In this document: one piece after another, positions 9,014 through 18,230 of the stretch
How positions within the stretch are numbered: position 1 is the stretch's first letter
How the letters are laid out: every line of letters begins with the position of its first letter
Origin: Mycolicibacterium poriferae
GTDB taxonomy: Bacteria; Actinomycetota; Actinomycetes; Mycobacteriales; Mycobacteriaceae
Assembly: GCF_010728325.1 (NCBI RefSeq)
Contig: NZ_AP022570.1
Location: 5,146,001-5,210,000 of the forward strand
Direction of reading: 5' to 3'
DNA: 64,000 nucleotides
The notes under the pieces: model-generated
What the model saw: only the letters and a program-made list of their open reading frames with translations
What the model was told of the DNA's origin: nothing
Database searches by the model: none
Made by a program: the position numbers and the translations under genes

Positions 9014-9670
9014 ATGGCCACCAACAATCTGACCGCATCGGTCCGCACCGAGACCGGCAAGGGCGCCTCACGCCGCGCCCGCCGCGAAGGTCGCGTCCCC
9101 GCCGTGCTGTACGGCCACGGCACCGACCCCCGCCACCTCGAGCTGGACGGCCACGACTTCGCCGCCGTGCTGCGCAACGCCGGCACCAACGCCCTGCTCA
9201 CCCTCGACATCGACGGCGAAGAGCAGCTCGCGCTGCCCAAGGCGCTCGACATCCACCCGATCCGCCGCACCATCACCCATGCCGACCTCATCGTGGTCCG
9301 CCGCGGCGAGAAGGTGACCGTCGAGGTCAACGTCGTCGTCGAGGGCGAAGCCGCACCCGGCACGCTGGTCACCCAGGATGCCAACACCATCGAGATCGAG
9401 GCCGACCCGACCTCGATTCCCCAGCAGTTCACCGTGTCGGTGGAAGGCGCCGAAGAGGGCACGCAGATCACCGCCGGTGACGTCGCGCTGCCCGCTGGTG
9501 TGTCGCTGGTCTCCGACGCGGAGATGCTGGTCGTCAACGTCGTCGAGGCGCCGAGCGAAGAAGAGCTCGAGGCCGAGGGCGCCGGTGAGGAAGGCGAGGC
9601 TGCGGCCGAGGCCGACACCGAGACCGAGGGTGACGAGGCGGCCGAGGAATCGGCATCCGACTCCGAATAG
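9014..9670 (+). CDS. rplY: 50S ribosomal protein L25 / general stress protein Ctc
   Basis: The N-terminal half is the 5S-rRNA-binding L25 domain ([23 protein letters not shown]). The second half is the TL5/Ctc C-terminal beta domain. It ends in an acidic Glu/Ala-rich tail of about 40 residues that is probably disordered. At 218 residues it is the long Ctc form. AGGAGA precedes the ATG. It is 23 bases from pth, an arrangement widely conserved in bacteria, so the two are likely co-transcribed. Confidence 0.95.
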   Translation: MATNNLTASVRTETGKGASRRARREGRVPAVLYGHGTDPRHLELDGHDFAAVLRNAGTNALLTLDIDGEEQLALPKALDIHPIRRTITHADLIVVRRGEKVTVEVNVVVEGEAAPGTLVTQDANTIEIEADPTSIPQQFTVSVEGAEEGTQITAGDVALPAGVSLVSDAEMLVVNVVEAPSEEELEAEGAGEEGEAAAEADTETEGDEAAEESASDSE

Positions 9671-9693
9671 TCCGGCGGCAACGAACGCCTGAG

Positions 9694-10272
9694 ATGGCCG
9701 ATCCGCTCCTGGTGGTCGGCCTGGGCAATCCCGGGCCGAACTACGCCAAGACCCGGCACAACGTGGGGTTCATGGTGGCCGACATCCTGGCCGGCCGCCT
9801 CGGCGACGGCTTCAAGGTGCACAAGAAGTCGGGCGCCGAGGTGGCCACCGGGCGGCTCGCCGGCCGCTCGGTGGTGCTCGCCAAACCGCGGGTGTACATG
9901 AACGAATCCGGCCGGCAGGTGGGCCCGCTGGCCAAGTTCTATTCGGTGTCCCCCGCCGACATCGTCGTCATCCACGACGAACTCGACATCGATTTCGGCC
10001 GCATCCGGCTCAAGCGGGGAGGCGGCGAAGGTGGGCACAACGGTCTGCGTTCGGTGGCGTCAGCGCTGGGCACCAAGGACTTTCAGCGGGTACGCATCGG
10101 CATCGGCAGGCCCCCGGGACGTCAGGACCCGGCCGCGTATGTTCTGCAGCCGTTCAGCACCGGGGAACGCGACGAGGTACCCACGATCTGCGAGCAGGCC
10201 GCCGACGCGACCGAGCTGCTGATCGCCGAGGGACTGGAACCGGCCCAGAACACCGTGCACGCCTGGGGTTAA
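9694..10272 (+). CDS. pth: Peptidyl-tRNA hydrolase
   Basis: Releases tRNA from peptidyl-tRNA dropped by ribosomes. The 192-residue protein has the family signature [19 protein letters not shown] with the catalytic His in TRHN, then [14 protein letters not shown] with the active-site Asp, and [11 protein letters not shown]. It lies just after rplY. Its stop overlaps the stop of the convergent 4Fe-4S protein gene by four bases. Confidence 0.97.
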   Translation: MADPLLVVGLGNPGPNYAKTRHNVGFMVADILAGRLGDGFKVHKKSGAEVATGRLAGRSVVLAKPRVYMNESGRQVGPLAKFYSVSPADIVVIHDELDIDFGRIRLKRGGGEGGHNGLRSVASALGTKDFQRVRIGIGRPPGRQDPAAYVLQPFSTGERDEVPTICEQAADATELLIAEGLEPAQNTVHAWG

Positions 10273-11300
10273 CGCAGGTTCAGGCCGCTGTCCACGGTCT
10301 TGACCGGCTTGTGGGGATAGCGCCTGCGCGCATGCTGCTCGGCGTCGGAATTCGGCAGGACGTACAGCGTTTCGACCTTGTCCTGCAAGGGTTTGAGAAC
10401 CAGGTCCATGAATCCCTTGCGATCATCGAGATACGGTTCGATGACGTCCTCGCCGGCCGGGCACACCGCCAGGCAGTACGCGGCCTTGTAGTTGGCCTTG
10501 AACGACAGACTCTGCCACATCGAGGCGTTCTCCGAATCCGTCACCCGGGAGCGGAAGTCCGCGGCGTCGGCACTGTCGGCGACCGTCTGGACCCAGTCGG
10601 TGAAACCGCCCATGAATTCGCGATAGTTGTGCACCGAGCAGGCCATGAAGTCGAAGTCGCCGTCCTTCTTGATCGCGCCGACCGGGCAGGCCGCCACACA
10701 CAGCTTGCACTCCAGACACGGCGAATAATCCAGTGGCCGGCTGTATTCCGTGATCGGGGCGGCCACCAGGATGGTGCCGAGCAGCACGAAGTTGCCGAAC
10801 CGCGGGTGGATGACGTTGCGGTGGATGCCCATCACGCCCATGCCGGCGGCTACGGCGACGGGCTTGTGCGCGATCACCCAGATCCGGCCCGGGAAGCGGT
10901 CCATCTCCATCGGGAACGTCGCCGAGGGATTGACCACGCGGTACCCGGCATCCTGCAACACCCGGGTGATGCGGTGCGCCGCCTCGTTCATGATCTCGCC
11001 GCTGCGGTGGAACTCCTGGTTGGCAACGCTGCGCGCGGTCGAGCGCACGTTGTCGCGATTCATCTTGACCACCAGCGACAGGTAGCTGACCGCGCCCGGT
11101 AGCGCCGCCTGCGCATGGGCGCGTTCATCGCCGAGTGCGGGGTCGTCGACCGCGGCGAAGCCGACGTCGTCGACCCCGGCATCCAGGCACACCTGCCGCA
11201 ACCACGCGGCGTCCAGAGGACCCGGGCGGGTCGTCGGGCGGGCGCGTACTGCTCGCACGGTGGGGTGGTCGGCGAGGCGGGGCGGCAGCTTGGCGGTCAC
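10269..11300 (-). CDS. 4Fe-4S reductase, epoxyqueuosine reductase-like
   Basis: A 343-residue protein. [15 protein letters not shown] around residue 190 is a classical 4Fe-4S ligand set (CxxCxxCxxxCP). Further cysteines at [10 protein letters not shown] and [11 protein letters not shown] could complete a second cluster. This layout recalls QueG and reductive-dehalogenase-like proteins, but the N-terminal cobalamin-binding region is not obvious, so the activity is left open. It begins the accessory block between pth and pks16 and is divergent from the arsR gene. The start is GTG preceded by AGAGG. Confidence 0.7.
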   Translation of the reverse strand: MTAKLPPRLADHPTVRAVRARPTTRPGPLDAAWLRQVCLDAGVDDVGFAAVDDPALGDERAHAQAALPGAVSYLSLVVKMNRDNVRSTARSVANQEFHRSGEIMNEAAHRITRVLQDAGYRVVNPSATFPMEMDRFPGRIWVIAHKPVAVAAGMGVMGIHRNVIHPRFGNFVLLGTILVAAPITEYSRPLDYSPCLECKLCVAACPVGAIKKDGDFDFMACSVHNYREFMGGFTDWVQTVADSADAADFRSRVTDSENASMWQSLSFKANYKAAYCLAVCPAGEDVIEPYLDDRKGFMDLVLKPLQDKVETLYVLPNSDAEQHARRRYPHKPVKTVDSGLNLR

Positions 11301-11312
11301 CCTCTGAGTATA

Positions 11313-11322
11313 TATAGCTATA
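11313..11322. promoter_or_regulatory. AT-rich palindrome in the 4Fe-4S reductase / arsR divergent region
   Basis: The perfect palindrome TATAGCTATA lies 13 bases upstream of the reductase start, in a run of alternating TA unusual for this GC-rich window. It may be a -10 element or an operator for the neighbouring ArsR protein. It is too short to decide. Confidence 0.4.
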
Positions 11323-11356
11323 CCTAGCTGTCGGCAACCCTGCTCTTACGTATTCC

Positions 11357-11383
11357 TTGACAGGAATATGTTGTGGCCTTAAC
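11357..11383 (+). promoter_or_regulatory. Putative promoter of the arsR-SRPBCC pair
   Basis: TTGACA at 11357-11362 is a perfect -35 hexamer. A weak -10 (around TTAACG, 11379-11384) follows at about 16 bases, close to the ATG at 11392, so the message would have almost no leader. Confidence 0.4.
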
Positions 11384-11391
11384 GTGGGCCC

Positions 11392-11721
11392 ATGCATGCG
11401 ACGGTGTTCGGGGCACTCGCCGAGCCCAGCCGGCTGCGGATCGTCGAATTGCTGCGCACCGGGCCACGATCGGTCGGCGAGATCGCCGAGTCGCTCGAGA
11501 TCCGGCAGCCGCAGGTGAGCAAGCACCTTCGGGTGCTTGGCGATTCGGGGATCGTGGCGGTCGAGGCCATCGCCCGGCACCGCATCTACCACCTCGAGCG
11601 CGCACCGTTCGAGGAGATCGAGCGGTGGGCCGGCTCCTTCGAGCAGCTGTGGCACGCGCGCCTCGACTCGCTCGGTGCATTCCTCGACACCCTCGATAGT
11701 GCTGAGCACCAACAGGATTGA
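11392..11721 (+). CDS. ArsR-type HTH transcriptional regulator
   Basis: A 109-residue winged-helix protein: FGALAEPSRLRIVELL, then the recognition helix region RQPQVSKHLRVLGDSGIVAV. No Cys pairs typical of metal-sensing ArsR proteins are present, so it probably does not sense metal. It is followed after 31 bases by an SRPBCC gene, a pairing common in actinobacteria in which the regulator controls its partner. Confidence 0.9.
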   Translation: MHATVFGALAEPSRLRIVELLRTGPRSVGEIAESLEIRQPQVSKHLRVLGDSGIVAVEAIARHRIYHLERAPFEEIERWAGSFEQLWHARLDSLGAFLDTLDSAEHQQD

Positions 11722-11752
11722 CAAATCGCACCCGCGAGTCTGGAGACACAGC

Positions 11753-12247
11753 ATGATCCTGCAGTTGTTCAAGAAGACCAAGGAGCTCGACTTCGAGCGG
11801 ACCTACCGCGCCCCGCTGGCGACGGTGTGGCAGGCCTGGACCGATCCCGACATGCTGCGCCAATGGTGGGGACCGGAGAAGACGTTCATCCCCGAATGCC
11901 GGGTCGACCTGCGTGTGGGCGGTGAGCTGTATCTCGTCATGGAAGCCGGCGAGGCGATGGGCAAGTACGCCGGCACCCGCTGGCCGATGGCCGGCACCTT
12001 CACCCGGATCGAACCCACCGACCGGTTGACCTACGACGCCAGGTCGTGGACCGAGGGGGAAGAGGAGGGCTCGACGATCCATCACACCAACGACGTGACC
12101 TTCACCGAATCCGACGGCACCACGAAAGTGACGCTGCGCATCGCGATCACCCACATCGGAGCCAAGGCCAAGATGGCGGCCTTCGGCATGAAGTTCGGCT
12201 ACAAAGCGCAACTCGACAAGCTGGACAAGCTGCTCACCTCACGTTGA
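11753..12247 (+). CDS. SRPBCC (AHSA1-type) domain protein
   Basis: A single-domain 164-residue START-like protein. ERTYRAPLATVWQAWTDPDMLRQWWGP is the usual AHSA1/CalC beginning, and the C-terminal helix is ITHIGAKAKMAAFGMKFGYKAQLDKLDKLL. GGAG precedes the ATG at 11753. It is co-oriented with the ArsR gene upstream. It probably binds a small hydrophobic ligand; no enzymatic residues can be pointed to. Confidence 0.88.
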   Translation: MILQLFKKTKELDFERTYRAPLATVWQAWTDPDMLRQWWGPEKTFIPECRVDLRVGGELYLVMEAGEAMGKYAGTRWPMAGTFTRIEPTDRLTYDARSWTEGEEEGSTIHHTNDVTFTESDGTTKVTLRIAITHIGAKAKMAAFGMKFGYKAQLDKLDKLLTSR

Positions 12248-12306
12248 GACTGTGCTGGCCGCGACGAAGTGCGAGTGCGTGCCGCGCTGGCTGCAGTCTC
12301 AACGTG
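12240..12306. terminator. Long inverted repeat between convergent genes
   Basis: A 13-base arm CACGTTGAGACTG (12240-12252) is matched perfectly by CAGTCTCAACGTG (12294-12306), with a GC-rich centre. The left arm contains the stop codon of the SRPBCC gene; the ABC permease gene ends at 12316 on the other strand. It likely serves as a bidirectional terminator or is a mobile palindrome. Confidence 0.65.
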
Positions 12307-12315
12307 GAGTCGGGC

Positions 12316-13170
12316 TCAGTCGGAGGTGCGGCGCCGGTAGGCATACAGCGCGAACGGCGCGAACACGGCGGTCAGCGCCAAGGACCACAGCACCGTCGAG
12401 AGCACCGGATGATGCAGCGGCAGTTGAGCGCTCGCCGGAGCCGGGCCGCCGTTGCCCCAGAGTTCACGCATGGCCTGTGCCAGCGAGGACACCGGGTTCC
12501 ATTCGGCGATCACCCGCAGCCAGTGCGGCATCGGCTCGGTCGGCACGAACGTGTTGGCCAGGAACGTCATCGGGAACAGCGCCGTGAACATCACCCCGTT
12601 GACCGCCTCGACGGTCCGCATCAACGAGCCGATCAGGATGCCGAACCAGATGATCGCGAAGCCGAACAGCAACAGCAGCGCGAAGGCCAGCACCGCTTCA
12701 CCGATGCTGTTGCGGATGCGCCACCCGATCGCCAGCCCGGTCACCGCCATCACCACCACACCCAACGAGGAATGGATCACGCTGGCGATGCTGCGCCCGA
12801 TCAGCACCGAGGACCGCGAGATGGGCAGTGCGCGGAACCTGTCGATGATGCCCTTCTCGACATCGGCGGTGATACCGGCCGCCACCACGAACGCCGAGAA
12901 CACGATGGTCTGCGCCTGAATGCCGGGCAGCAGGAACTCCCGGTAGGACGCCCCACCGGTGTTGGTGATCGAAGCCCCGAAGACGAAGGCGAACAGCAAC
13001 ACGAACATGATCGGCTGCGCGGTGACGTCGCTGAGCATCTCCGGCATCCGCTTGGTGTGGATCATGTTGCGCTTGACCATGATCCACGACTGCTGCGCCA
13101 GGTTGGTCCGGTGCGTCGGAACCGGGTGCGGGGTCGTCGGCGCCTGTGGCGTGGTCTGCAGCGCGGTCAT
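12316..13170 (-). CDS. ABC-2 type drug exporter permease (DrrB-like)
   Basis: A 284-residue membrane protein with about six spans, for example PIMFVLLFAFVFGASI, FSAFVVAAGIT, LGVVVMAVTGLAIGW, AVLAFALLLLFGFAIIWFGILIG and FTALFPMTFLANTFV. The sequence ELWGNGGPAP near the end and the QPIMFVLLFAFVFG start are typical of daunorubicin-resistance DrrB/ABC-2 permeases. The ATG overlaps the stop of the ATPase gene (ATGA). The substrate is unknown: drug or lipid export is likely from the family. Confidence 0.88.
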   Translation of the reverse strand: MTALQTTPQAPTTPHPVPTHRTNLAQQSWIMVKRNMIHTKRMPEMLSDVTAQPIMFVLLFAFVFGASITNTGGASYREFLLPGIQAQTIVFSAFVVAAGITADVEKGIIDRFRALPISRSSVLIGRSIASVIHSSLGVVVMAVTGLAIGWRIRNSIGEAVLAFALLLLFGFAIIWFGILIGSLMRTVEAVNGVMFTALFPMTFLANTFVPTEPMPHWLRVIAEWNPVSSLAQAMRELWGNGGPAPASAQLPLHHPVLSTVLWSLALTAVFAPFALYAYRRRTSD

Positions 13171-14153
13171 GCGCCGACCTCCTCGGAGTCTTCGGTGCGG
13201 TGCCCGGTCAGCGTCAGGAACACGTCGTCGAGGCTGGGCCGAGACAACCCGATGTCGTCGACACCGATGCCGCTGTCGCGCAGCCAGCCCGCCACCTGGA
13301 TCATGTCGTCGATACCGTCGGCGGCCGCGGTCAACTGCCGGGCGGCCTGATCGACGAACACCTCGGCCCCGGTTCGGCGCAGCAGCGCCTCGGCGGCCGC
13401 CACGTCCGCGCCGGCGGTGACCGTCACGACCAGGCTGGCCCGGCCGGCCTGCTGCTTGAGCTCCCTCGGTGAACCCTCGGCGATGATCCGGCCGCGATCG
13501 ATCACGACGATGTTGTCGGCCAGCTGATCGGCCTCTTCCAGATACTGCGTGGTCAGCAGCAAGGTGGTGCCCTCGGCGACCAATCCACGCAGCACGTCCC
13601 ACAACTCGCTGCGGCTGCGCGGATCCAGCCCCGTGGTCGGCTCGTCGAGGAACAACACCGGCGGCGATGCCAGCAGGCTGACCGCCAGATCCAGCCGACG
13701 GCGCATCCCGCCCGAATAGGACTTGACCACCCGGTCACCGGCGTCGGTCAGCGAGAACTGCTCCAGCAATTCCTCACCGAGGCGCGCCAGATCGCGGCGG
13801 CGGATGCCGTAGAGACCACCGATCATGCGGATGTTCTCCCGGCCGGTCAGCAGCTCGTCGACCGTGGCGACCTGACCGGTCAGCCCCATGTTGCGGCGCA
13901 CCGCATCGGGGTCGGTGCGCACGTCGTAGCCCGCGACGCGGGCAGTCCCGGAGGTCGGCTCGGTCAGCGTCGTCATCATCCGCACAGTGGTGGTCTTGCC
14001 GGCGCCGTTGGGTCCCAGCAGGCCCAAGACCGTGCCGGCCGGCACGGCGAAGCTGACGCCGTCGACGGCGGTGTGGTCACCGAACCGCTTCACCAGATCG
14101 ATGGCTTCGATGGCCCACTGCATGGCGTCGACGGTATCCGCGCCGACCGACAT
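13167..14153 (-). CDS. ABC transporter ATP-binding protein (DrrA-like)
   Basis: The nucleotide-binding domain has Walker A GPNGAGKTT, signature SYSGGMRRRLDLA, Walker B VLFLDEPT and the H-loop position replaced by Gln in LLTTQYLEEAD, a feature seen in DrrA-type subunits. The C-terminal extension of about 80 residues (VVTVTAGADVAAAEALLRRTG) is typical of DrrA. ATG 14153 gives 328 residues; ATG 14123 (MQWAIEA) is an alternative. It forms an operon with the permease and is divergent from the next gene. Confidence 0.9.
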   Translation of the reverse strand: MSVGADTVDAMQWAIEAIDLVKRFGDHTAVDGVSFAVPAGTVLGLLGPNGAGKTTTVRMMTTLTEPTSGTARVAGYDVRTDPDAVRRNMGLTGQVATVDELLTGRENIRMIGGLYGIRRRDLARLGEELLEQFSLTDAGDRVVKSYSGGMRRRLDLAVSLLASPPVLFLDEPTTGLDPRSRSELWDVLRGLVAEGTTLLLTTQYLEEADQLADNIVVIDRGRIIAEGSPRELKQQAGRASLVVTVTAGADVAAAEALLRRTGAEVFVDQAARQLTAAADGIDDMIQVAGWLRDSGIGVDDIGLSRPSLDDVFLTLTGHRTEDSEEVGA

Positions 14154-14213
14154 CTGCCCAACCGTTTTCGTCTCCTCCCGTTCGAACACTCGCCGTCCGG
14201 GTACCCGCCCAGC

Positions 14214-15659
14214 GTGGACGCGCAGTGGTTCAGCGCGCCGGAATACTGGCTGGCCCGCGAGCTCGTGCAGCGGGGCGTGGCCGCGATCTATCTGATCGCG
14301 TTCGTCGCGGCGGGCCGGCAGTTTCGCGCGCTCATCGGAGAACAGGGCATGCTCCCGGTCCCCCGCTTCGTGGCGCGCGTTCCGTTCCGCTCGGCGCCGA
14401 GCCTGTTCCAGCTGTACTACTCCGACCGGTTCTTCGCCGCGGTGTGCTGGTTCGGCGCCGCGGTGTCCGCGGGCGTCGTCGCGGGCCTGATCAACGTCGT
14501 GCCGCTGTGGGCCGCGCTGGTGACCTGGCTGGTGCTGTGGGTGCTCTACCAGTCGATCGTCAACGTCGGGCAGCGCTGGTACGGCTTCGGCTGGGAATCG
14601 CTGCTGCTGGAGGCCGGGTTCGTGGCGGCGTTCCTCGGCAACGACGACATCGCGCCACCGCTTCCCGCGTTGTGGCTGGTGCTCTGGCTGGTGTTTCGCG
14701 TCGAGTTCGGGGCCGGGCTGATCAAGCTGCGCGGCGACGAATGCTGGCGCGACCTGTCCTGCCTGGACTACCACCACGAAACTCAGCCCATGCCCGGCCC
14801 GCTGAGCTGGTTCTTCCACCACCTGCCCAGACCGCTGCACCGGGTGGAGGTCGCAGGCAACCACTTCTCGCAGCTGGTGGTGCCGTTCGCGTTGTTCGCG
14901 CCGCAGCCGGTCGGTTCCGTCGCGGGCGTCGTCGTCATCGTCACGCAGTTGTGGCTGGTGGCGTCGGGGAACTTCGCCTGGCTGAACTGGCTGACGATCA
15001 TCCTGGCCTTTGCCGCGCTCGATCACACGGCATTCGCGACCGTGTTGCCGCTGGGCGATCCACCGCCGCTGTCCGGACCCCCACTGTGGTTCGCCGTGCT
15101 CGTCCTCGCCGCTGCGGCGCTGACACTGGCGCTGAGCTACTGGCCGGTGCGCAACATGATCGGACGCGGCCAACGGATGAACGCGTCGTTCAACTCGCTG
15201 CACCTGGTCAACACCTACGGTGCGTTCGGCAGCATCGGCCGGGTCCGCTACGAGGTCGTGCTGGAAGGCACCTCCGACACGCTCGGTGCGGAGCCGGTCT
15301 GGCGGGAGTACGGCTTCAAGGGCAAGCCCGGCGACCCGCGCCGGATGCCCCGCCAGTGGGCGCCCTACCACCTGCGGCTGGACTGGATGATGTGGTTCGC
15401 CGCGCTGTCGCCGAGCTTCGCGGCGGACTGGTTCCGTCCGCTGGTCAACCGGTTGTTACGCAACGACGCGGCGACGCTGCGGTTGCTGCGGCACAACCCG
15501 TTTCCCGATGCCCCACCGCGCTACGTGCGTGCGCGCCTGTACGAATACCACTTCACCACCTGGCGGGAGCTGCGCCGCGACGGGGCGTGGTGGCACCGCG
15601 AGCTGGTCGGCGAATACCTCCCGCCGGTATCGCTGGACCGGCAGCGGTCCTCTCGCTGA
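14214..15659 (+). CDS. Lipase maturation factor family membrane protein (LMF1-like)
   Basis: A 481-residue polytopic protein with about eight spans. LMF-type features are FGWESLLLEAGF, VFRVEFGAGLIKLRGDECWRDLSCLDYHHETQPMPGPLSW and, in the soluble C-terminal part, LVNTYGAFGSIGRVRYEVVLEGT and RMPRQWAPYHLRLDWMMWFAAL. The chosen GTG at 14214 starts VDAQWFSAPEYWLARE. No clear ribosome-binding site is visible. Family members help fold lipases in animals; the bacterial role is not established. It is divergent from the ABC exporter. Confidence 0.85.
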   Translation: MDAQWFSAPEYWLARELVQRGVAAIYLIAFVAAGRQFRALIGEQGMLPVPRFVARVPFRSAPSLFQLYYSDRFFAAVCWFGAAVSAGVVAGLINVVPLWAALVTWLVLWVLYQSIVNVGQRWYGFGWESLLLEAGFVAAFLGNDDIAPPLPALWLVLWLVFRVEFGAGLIKLRGDECWRDLSCLDYHHETQPMPGPLSWFFHHLPRPLHRVEVAGNHFSQLVVPFALFAPQPVGSVAGVVVIVTQLWLVASGNFAWLNWLTIILAFAALDHTAFATVLPLGDPPPLSGPPLWFAVLVLAAAALTLALSYWPVRNMIGRGQRMNASFNSLHLVNTYGAFGSIGRVRYEVVLEGTSDTLGAEPVWREYGFKGKPGDPRRMPRQWAPYHLRLDWMMWFAALSPSFAADWFRPLVNRLLRNDAATLRLLRHNPFPDAPPRYVRARLYEYHFTTWRELRRDGAWWHRELVGEYLPPVSLDRQRSSR

Positions 15660-15692
15660 AACCGCCCCGCGCTGGGGAACGACCCCCGCCGG

Positions 15693-15763
15693 TCCCCGCG
15701 AGCGCGCGTGTCGGCACCGCGGCGCGCCGCAGTTTCTGGCATTCCGCGCGCGCTCGCCGGCGG
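15693..15763 (-). repeat. Interspersed ~70-bp repeat, copy 2 (inverted relative to copy 3)
   Basis: Read on the minus strand it matches the element at 18231-18304 over its whole length: GGCGAGCGCGCGCGGAATGC, then a GCGGCGCGCCG core, then ACACGCGCGCTCGCG. By eye nearly nine in ten positions agree. Its ends are inverted complements, so each copy is itself hairpin-forming. It lies between the LMF1-like gene and the PTS IIC gene. Confidence 0.75.
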
Positions 15764-15815
15764 TCGAGCGCCGTTCCTGGTCGAGCGCCGCCAGAAGGGG
15801 TTCCAGGCGCGTCCG

Positions 15816-17387
15816 TCACTTCGGCGGTGGCGGCGGCGCGGGCGCGCCGTGCGGAGCCGGGATCTTCGGGTAGCTGCGGGCACCGCTCACCGCTGTGTCG
15901 CCGGCGGAGGCCGACTCGGCGGCGCCGGATCCGCCGGGCGCGGGACGCCCCGGTGACGGATCCCAGCCGGTGTCGACGAGCTTGCGCTGCACCGCGATGG
16001 CCAGCCCCAGCAGGGTCGCGCCGATCAACAGCATCACCACGACGCCCCAGACCGTCCCCAGTTTGGCGGCGTTGCCCAGCAGGATCCCGTACCAGCCGAA
16101 GTCGGCGTCGCCGAAGGTGGTGTTCTCTTCACCGAACGACCCGAGCACCCGCACCAGCAGCGCCGGCAGGAAGGTGATCAGCAGTCCGTTGACGAACCCG
16201 CCGGCGATCGCGCCCCGGCGTCCACCGGTGGCGTTGCCGTAGACGCCCGCTGCGCCACCGGTGAAGAAGTGGGGAACCAACCCGGGCAGCACCAGCACCC
16301 AACCGAACGCCGGGCCGAGCCACAACGACAGCACGGCCAACCCGGCCAACCCGGCCACGAAGCTGGAGATGAAGCCGATCAGGACGGCGTTCTGGGCGAA
16401 AGGAAAGACGATCGGGGCGTCGAGGGCGGGTACCGCGCCCGGGACCATCCGCTCGGCGATGCCCTGGAACGCCGGGACCAGTTCACCGAGGATGGTCCGG
16501 ACGCCGAACAGGATCACCGCGACCGCGACCCCGAAGCTCAGCCCTTGCGTCACACCCATCATCACGTAGTTGCCGACACCGCTGGCCGCGCCGGCACCGG
16601 TGTCGTCGGCGAACGCCTCGAACGCCGTGTCCTGACCTGCTCGAGCCAGATAGACCAGCGACACGATGACGTACATCAGCACCATCGACAACGCCGTAGC
16701 CACCATGGAGTCCCGCAGGAAACGCAGGGATTCCGGCAGTTTGAGGTCTTCGGTGGATCGGCTCTTCGCACCCCCGACGAACCGACCCGTGATGCCCGAC
16801 GCGATGTAGCCGAGCGTGCCGAAGTGCCCGATGGCGATGCTGTCGTCGCCGGTGATGCGTTTCGTCCACGGCTGTGAGATGGCCGGCAGGGCGACCATGA
16901 CGACGCCGAGCAGAACCCCACCGACCACGACGACGGTGACCGCGGGCAGTCCCGAGGTCGCGAGCACGATGGTCAGCAGCGTGGCCATGAACAGCGTGTG
17001 GTGTCCGGTGAGGAACACGTAGTGCAACGGGGTGAACCGTGCCAGCAAAAGGCTGATGGCGAAACCGAGGATCATCAACCAGGCGACCTGGCCGCCGAAC
17101 TGGTCCTGGGCGATCCCGACGATGGCCTCGTTGGTGGGCACCACCCCCTGGGTTCCTGCGGCCCCCTGGATCATCACGCCCAGGGGTTGCAGCGACGACA
17201 CGACCAGGGTGGCGCCTGCGCTGATGAGCAGAAAGCCCAATGTGGCCTTCAGCGCTCCGCCGATCACCTGGCCGGTGGACTTGCGCAGCGCGATAAGCCC
17301 GACAGCCGTGATGATCCCGATGAGATAGGCTGGTACAGAGAGTATTTCGTTGACGACGAACTCGGCGATGCTTACCAGCCAATTCAC
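15816..17387 (-). CDS. PTS ascorbate-type permease, EIIC component (UlaA/SgaT-like)
   Basis: A 523-residue membrane protein with about ten to twelve spans and a Pro/Gly/Ala-rich cytoplasmic tail (from about residue 475). The TPLHYVFLTGHHTLFMATLL, GHFGTLGYIASG and LPGLVPHFFTGGAAGVYGNATGGRRGA stretches are typical of the ascorbate (UlaA/SgaT) transporter family. It would import and phosphorylate its sugar with the EIIA-EIIB gene 19 bases upstream. No ulaD/E/F/G-type catabolic genes are nearby, so the substrate is inferred only from family. PTS genes are uncommon in mycobacteria. Confidence 0.9.
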   Translation of the reverse strand: MNWLVSIAEFVVNEILSVPAYLIGIITAVGLIALRKSTGQVIGGALKATLGFLLISAGATLVVSSLQPLGVMIQGAAGTQGVVPTNEAIVGIAQDQFGGQVAWLMILGFAISLLLARFTPLHYVFLTGHHTLFMATLLTIVLATSGLPAVTVVVVGGVLLGVVMVALPAISQPWTKRITGDDSIAIGHFGTLGYIASGITGRFVGGAKSRSTEDLKLPESLRFLRDSMVATALSMVLMYVIVSLVYLARAGQDTAFEAFADDTGAGAASGVGNYVMMGVTQGLSFGVAVAVILFGVRTILGELVPAFQGIAERMVPGAVPALDAPIVFPFAQNAVLIGFISSFVAGLAGLAVLSLWLGPAFGWVLVLPGLVPHFFTGGAAGVYGNATGGRRGAIAGGFVNGLLITFLPALLVRVLGSFGEENTTFGDADFGWYGILLGNAAKLGTVWGVVVMLLIGATLLGLAIAVQRKLVDTGWDPSPGRPAPGGSGAAESASAGDTAVSGARSYPKIPAPHGAPAPPPPPK

Positions 17388-17406
17388 GATGAACTCCTTG
17401 ATGAGG

Positions 17407-18180
17407 TCAGACGTCGTAGGAGTCGCGCAGCGTCGAATCGATCTCGCGCGTGGAGGTGAAGTTCTCGATCACCTTGACGGGCACTCCCACATCGCCGAGG
17501 GTCCGGGCGATCTCGCCGGACGTCAGGATCAGGTCGGCTTCTTTGGCCCTGCCCTTGGCTGAGATGGTGTCGGTGGCCTCGACTTTGATGAACGGCGCCC
17601 ACCCCCAGGTGGACAGCACCTGCTCCAGCGTGTTCTTCAGAAAAAGGCTGGTGCCCAAGCCGTTTCCGCAGACTGTCAGGATCAGGTTCTTGGGCTGCGA
17701 CGCACCGCTGGACGCAGCTGCCGACGCCGGCGCCGTGGAACCCAGCGCCGCGAGCAACTCGTCGGGGGTCGCCGCGGACTCCAGTGCAGCACGCCGGTCG
17801 GTGTCACCGAGCAGCTTGGCCAACTCGGCCATCGCGGTGTTGTGGGCGCCGGAGTCGGTGGCGGCCAGCGCGACGACCAGCGATACCGGGTCATTGCTCT
17901 TGTGGCCGAAGGAAACTGGGTGGGCCAGTCGCACCCAGGACATGCCGGTGTGGTGGACGGCAGGAGACGGTCGGGCATGTGCGAAGGCGAAACCCGGGGC
18001 CACCACGATGTAGGGGCCGTTGGATTCGACGTTGTCGATCATCGACTGCGTGTAGGGGGCATCGGCGATTCCGGCGCGTTCCAGTAATTCACCCGCCGCG
18101 ACGATCGATTCCTGCCAGGTTTCCGCGGCCACGTCCAGCGCGATGCAGTTCGCAGACAGTAGCTCGAGCAGGTCGGCCAT
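17407..18180 (-). CDS. PTS EIIA-EIIB fusion, ascorbate/L-type
   Basis: A 257-residue two-domain protein. Residues 1-145 are an EIIA domain with phospho-acceptor His68 in GFAFAHARPS. A short Ala/Ser-rich linker leads to an EIIB domain at about 163-257 with phospho-acceptor Cys171 in LILTVCGNGLGTS. Phosphate should pass HPr to His68 to Cys171 to sugar in the IIC subunit. In E. coli the Ula A and B units are separate proteins, so this is a fusion. No EI or HPr gene is in the window. It heads the minus-strand operon. Confidence 0.92.
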   Translation of the reverse strand: MADLLELLSANCIALDVAAETWQESIVAAGELLERAGIADAPYTQSMIDNVESNGPYIVVAPGFAFAHARPSPAVHHTGMSWVRLAHPVSFGHKSNDPVSLVVALAATDSGAHNTAMAELAKLLGDTDRRAALESAATPDELLAALGSTAPASAAASSGASQPKNLILTVCGNGLGTSLFLKNTLEQVLSTWGWAPFIKVEATDTISAKGRAKEADLILTSGEIARTLGDVGVPVKVIENFTSTREIDSTLRDSYDV

Positions 18181-18230
18181 GGCCGAACCCTACCCAAACC
18201 CGTCGGGGCAGTTACCCGATTTGCGCGGTC

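Noticed and set aside
11357..11362. Perfect TTGACA as proof of a strong promoter
   Set aside because: Kept only as a low-confidence promoter because no good -10 hexamer sits at 17 bases.
14154..15371. Minus-strand frame upstream of the ABC ATPase
   Set aside because: Antisense to the LMF1-like gene; His/Gln/Arg-rich shadow.
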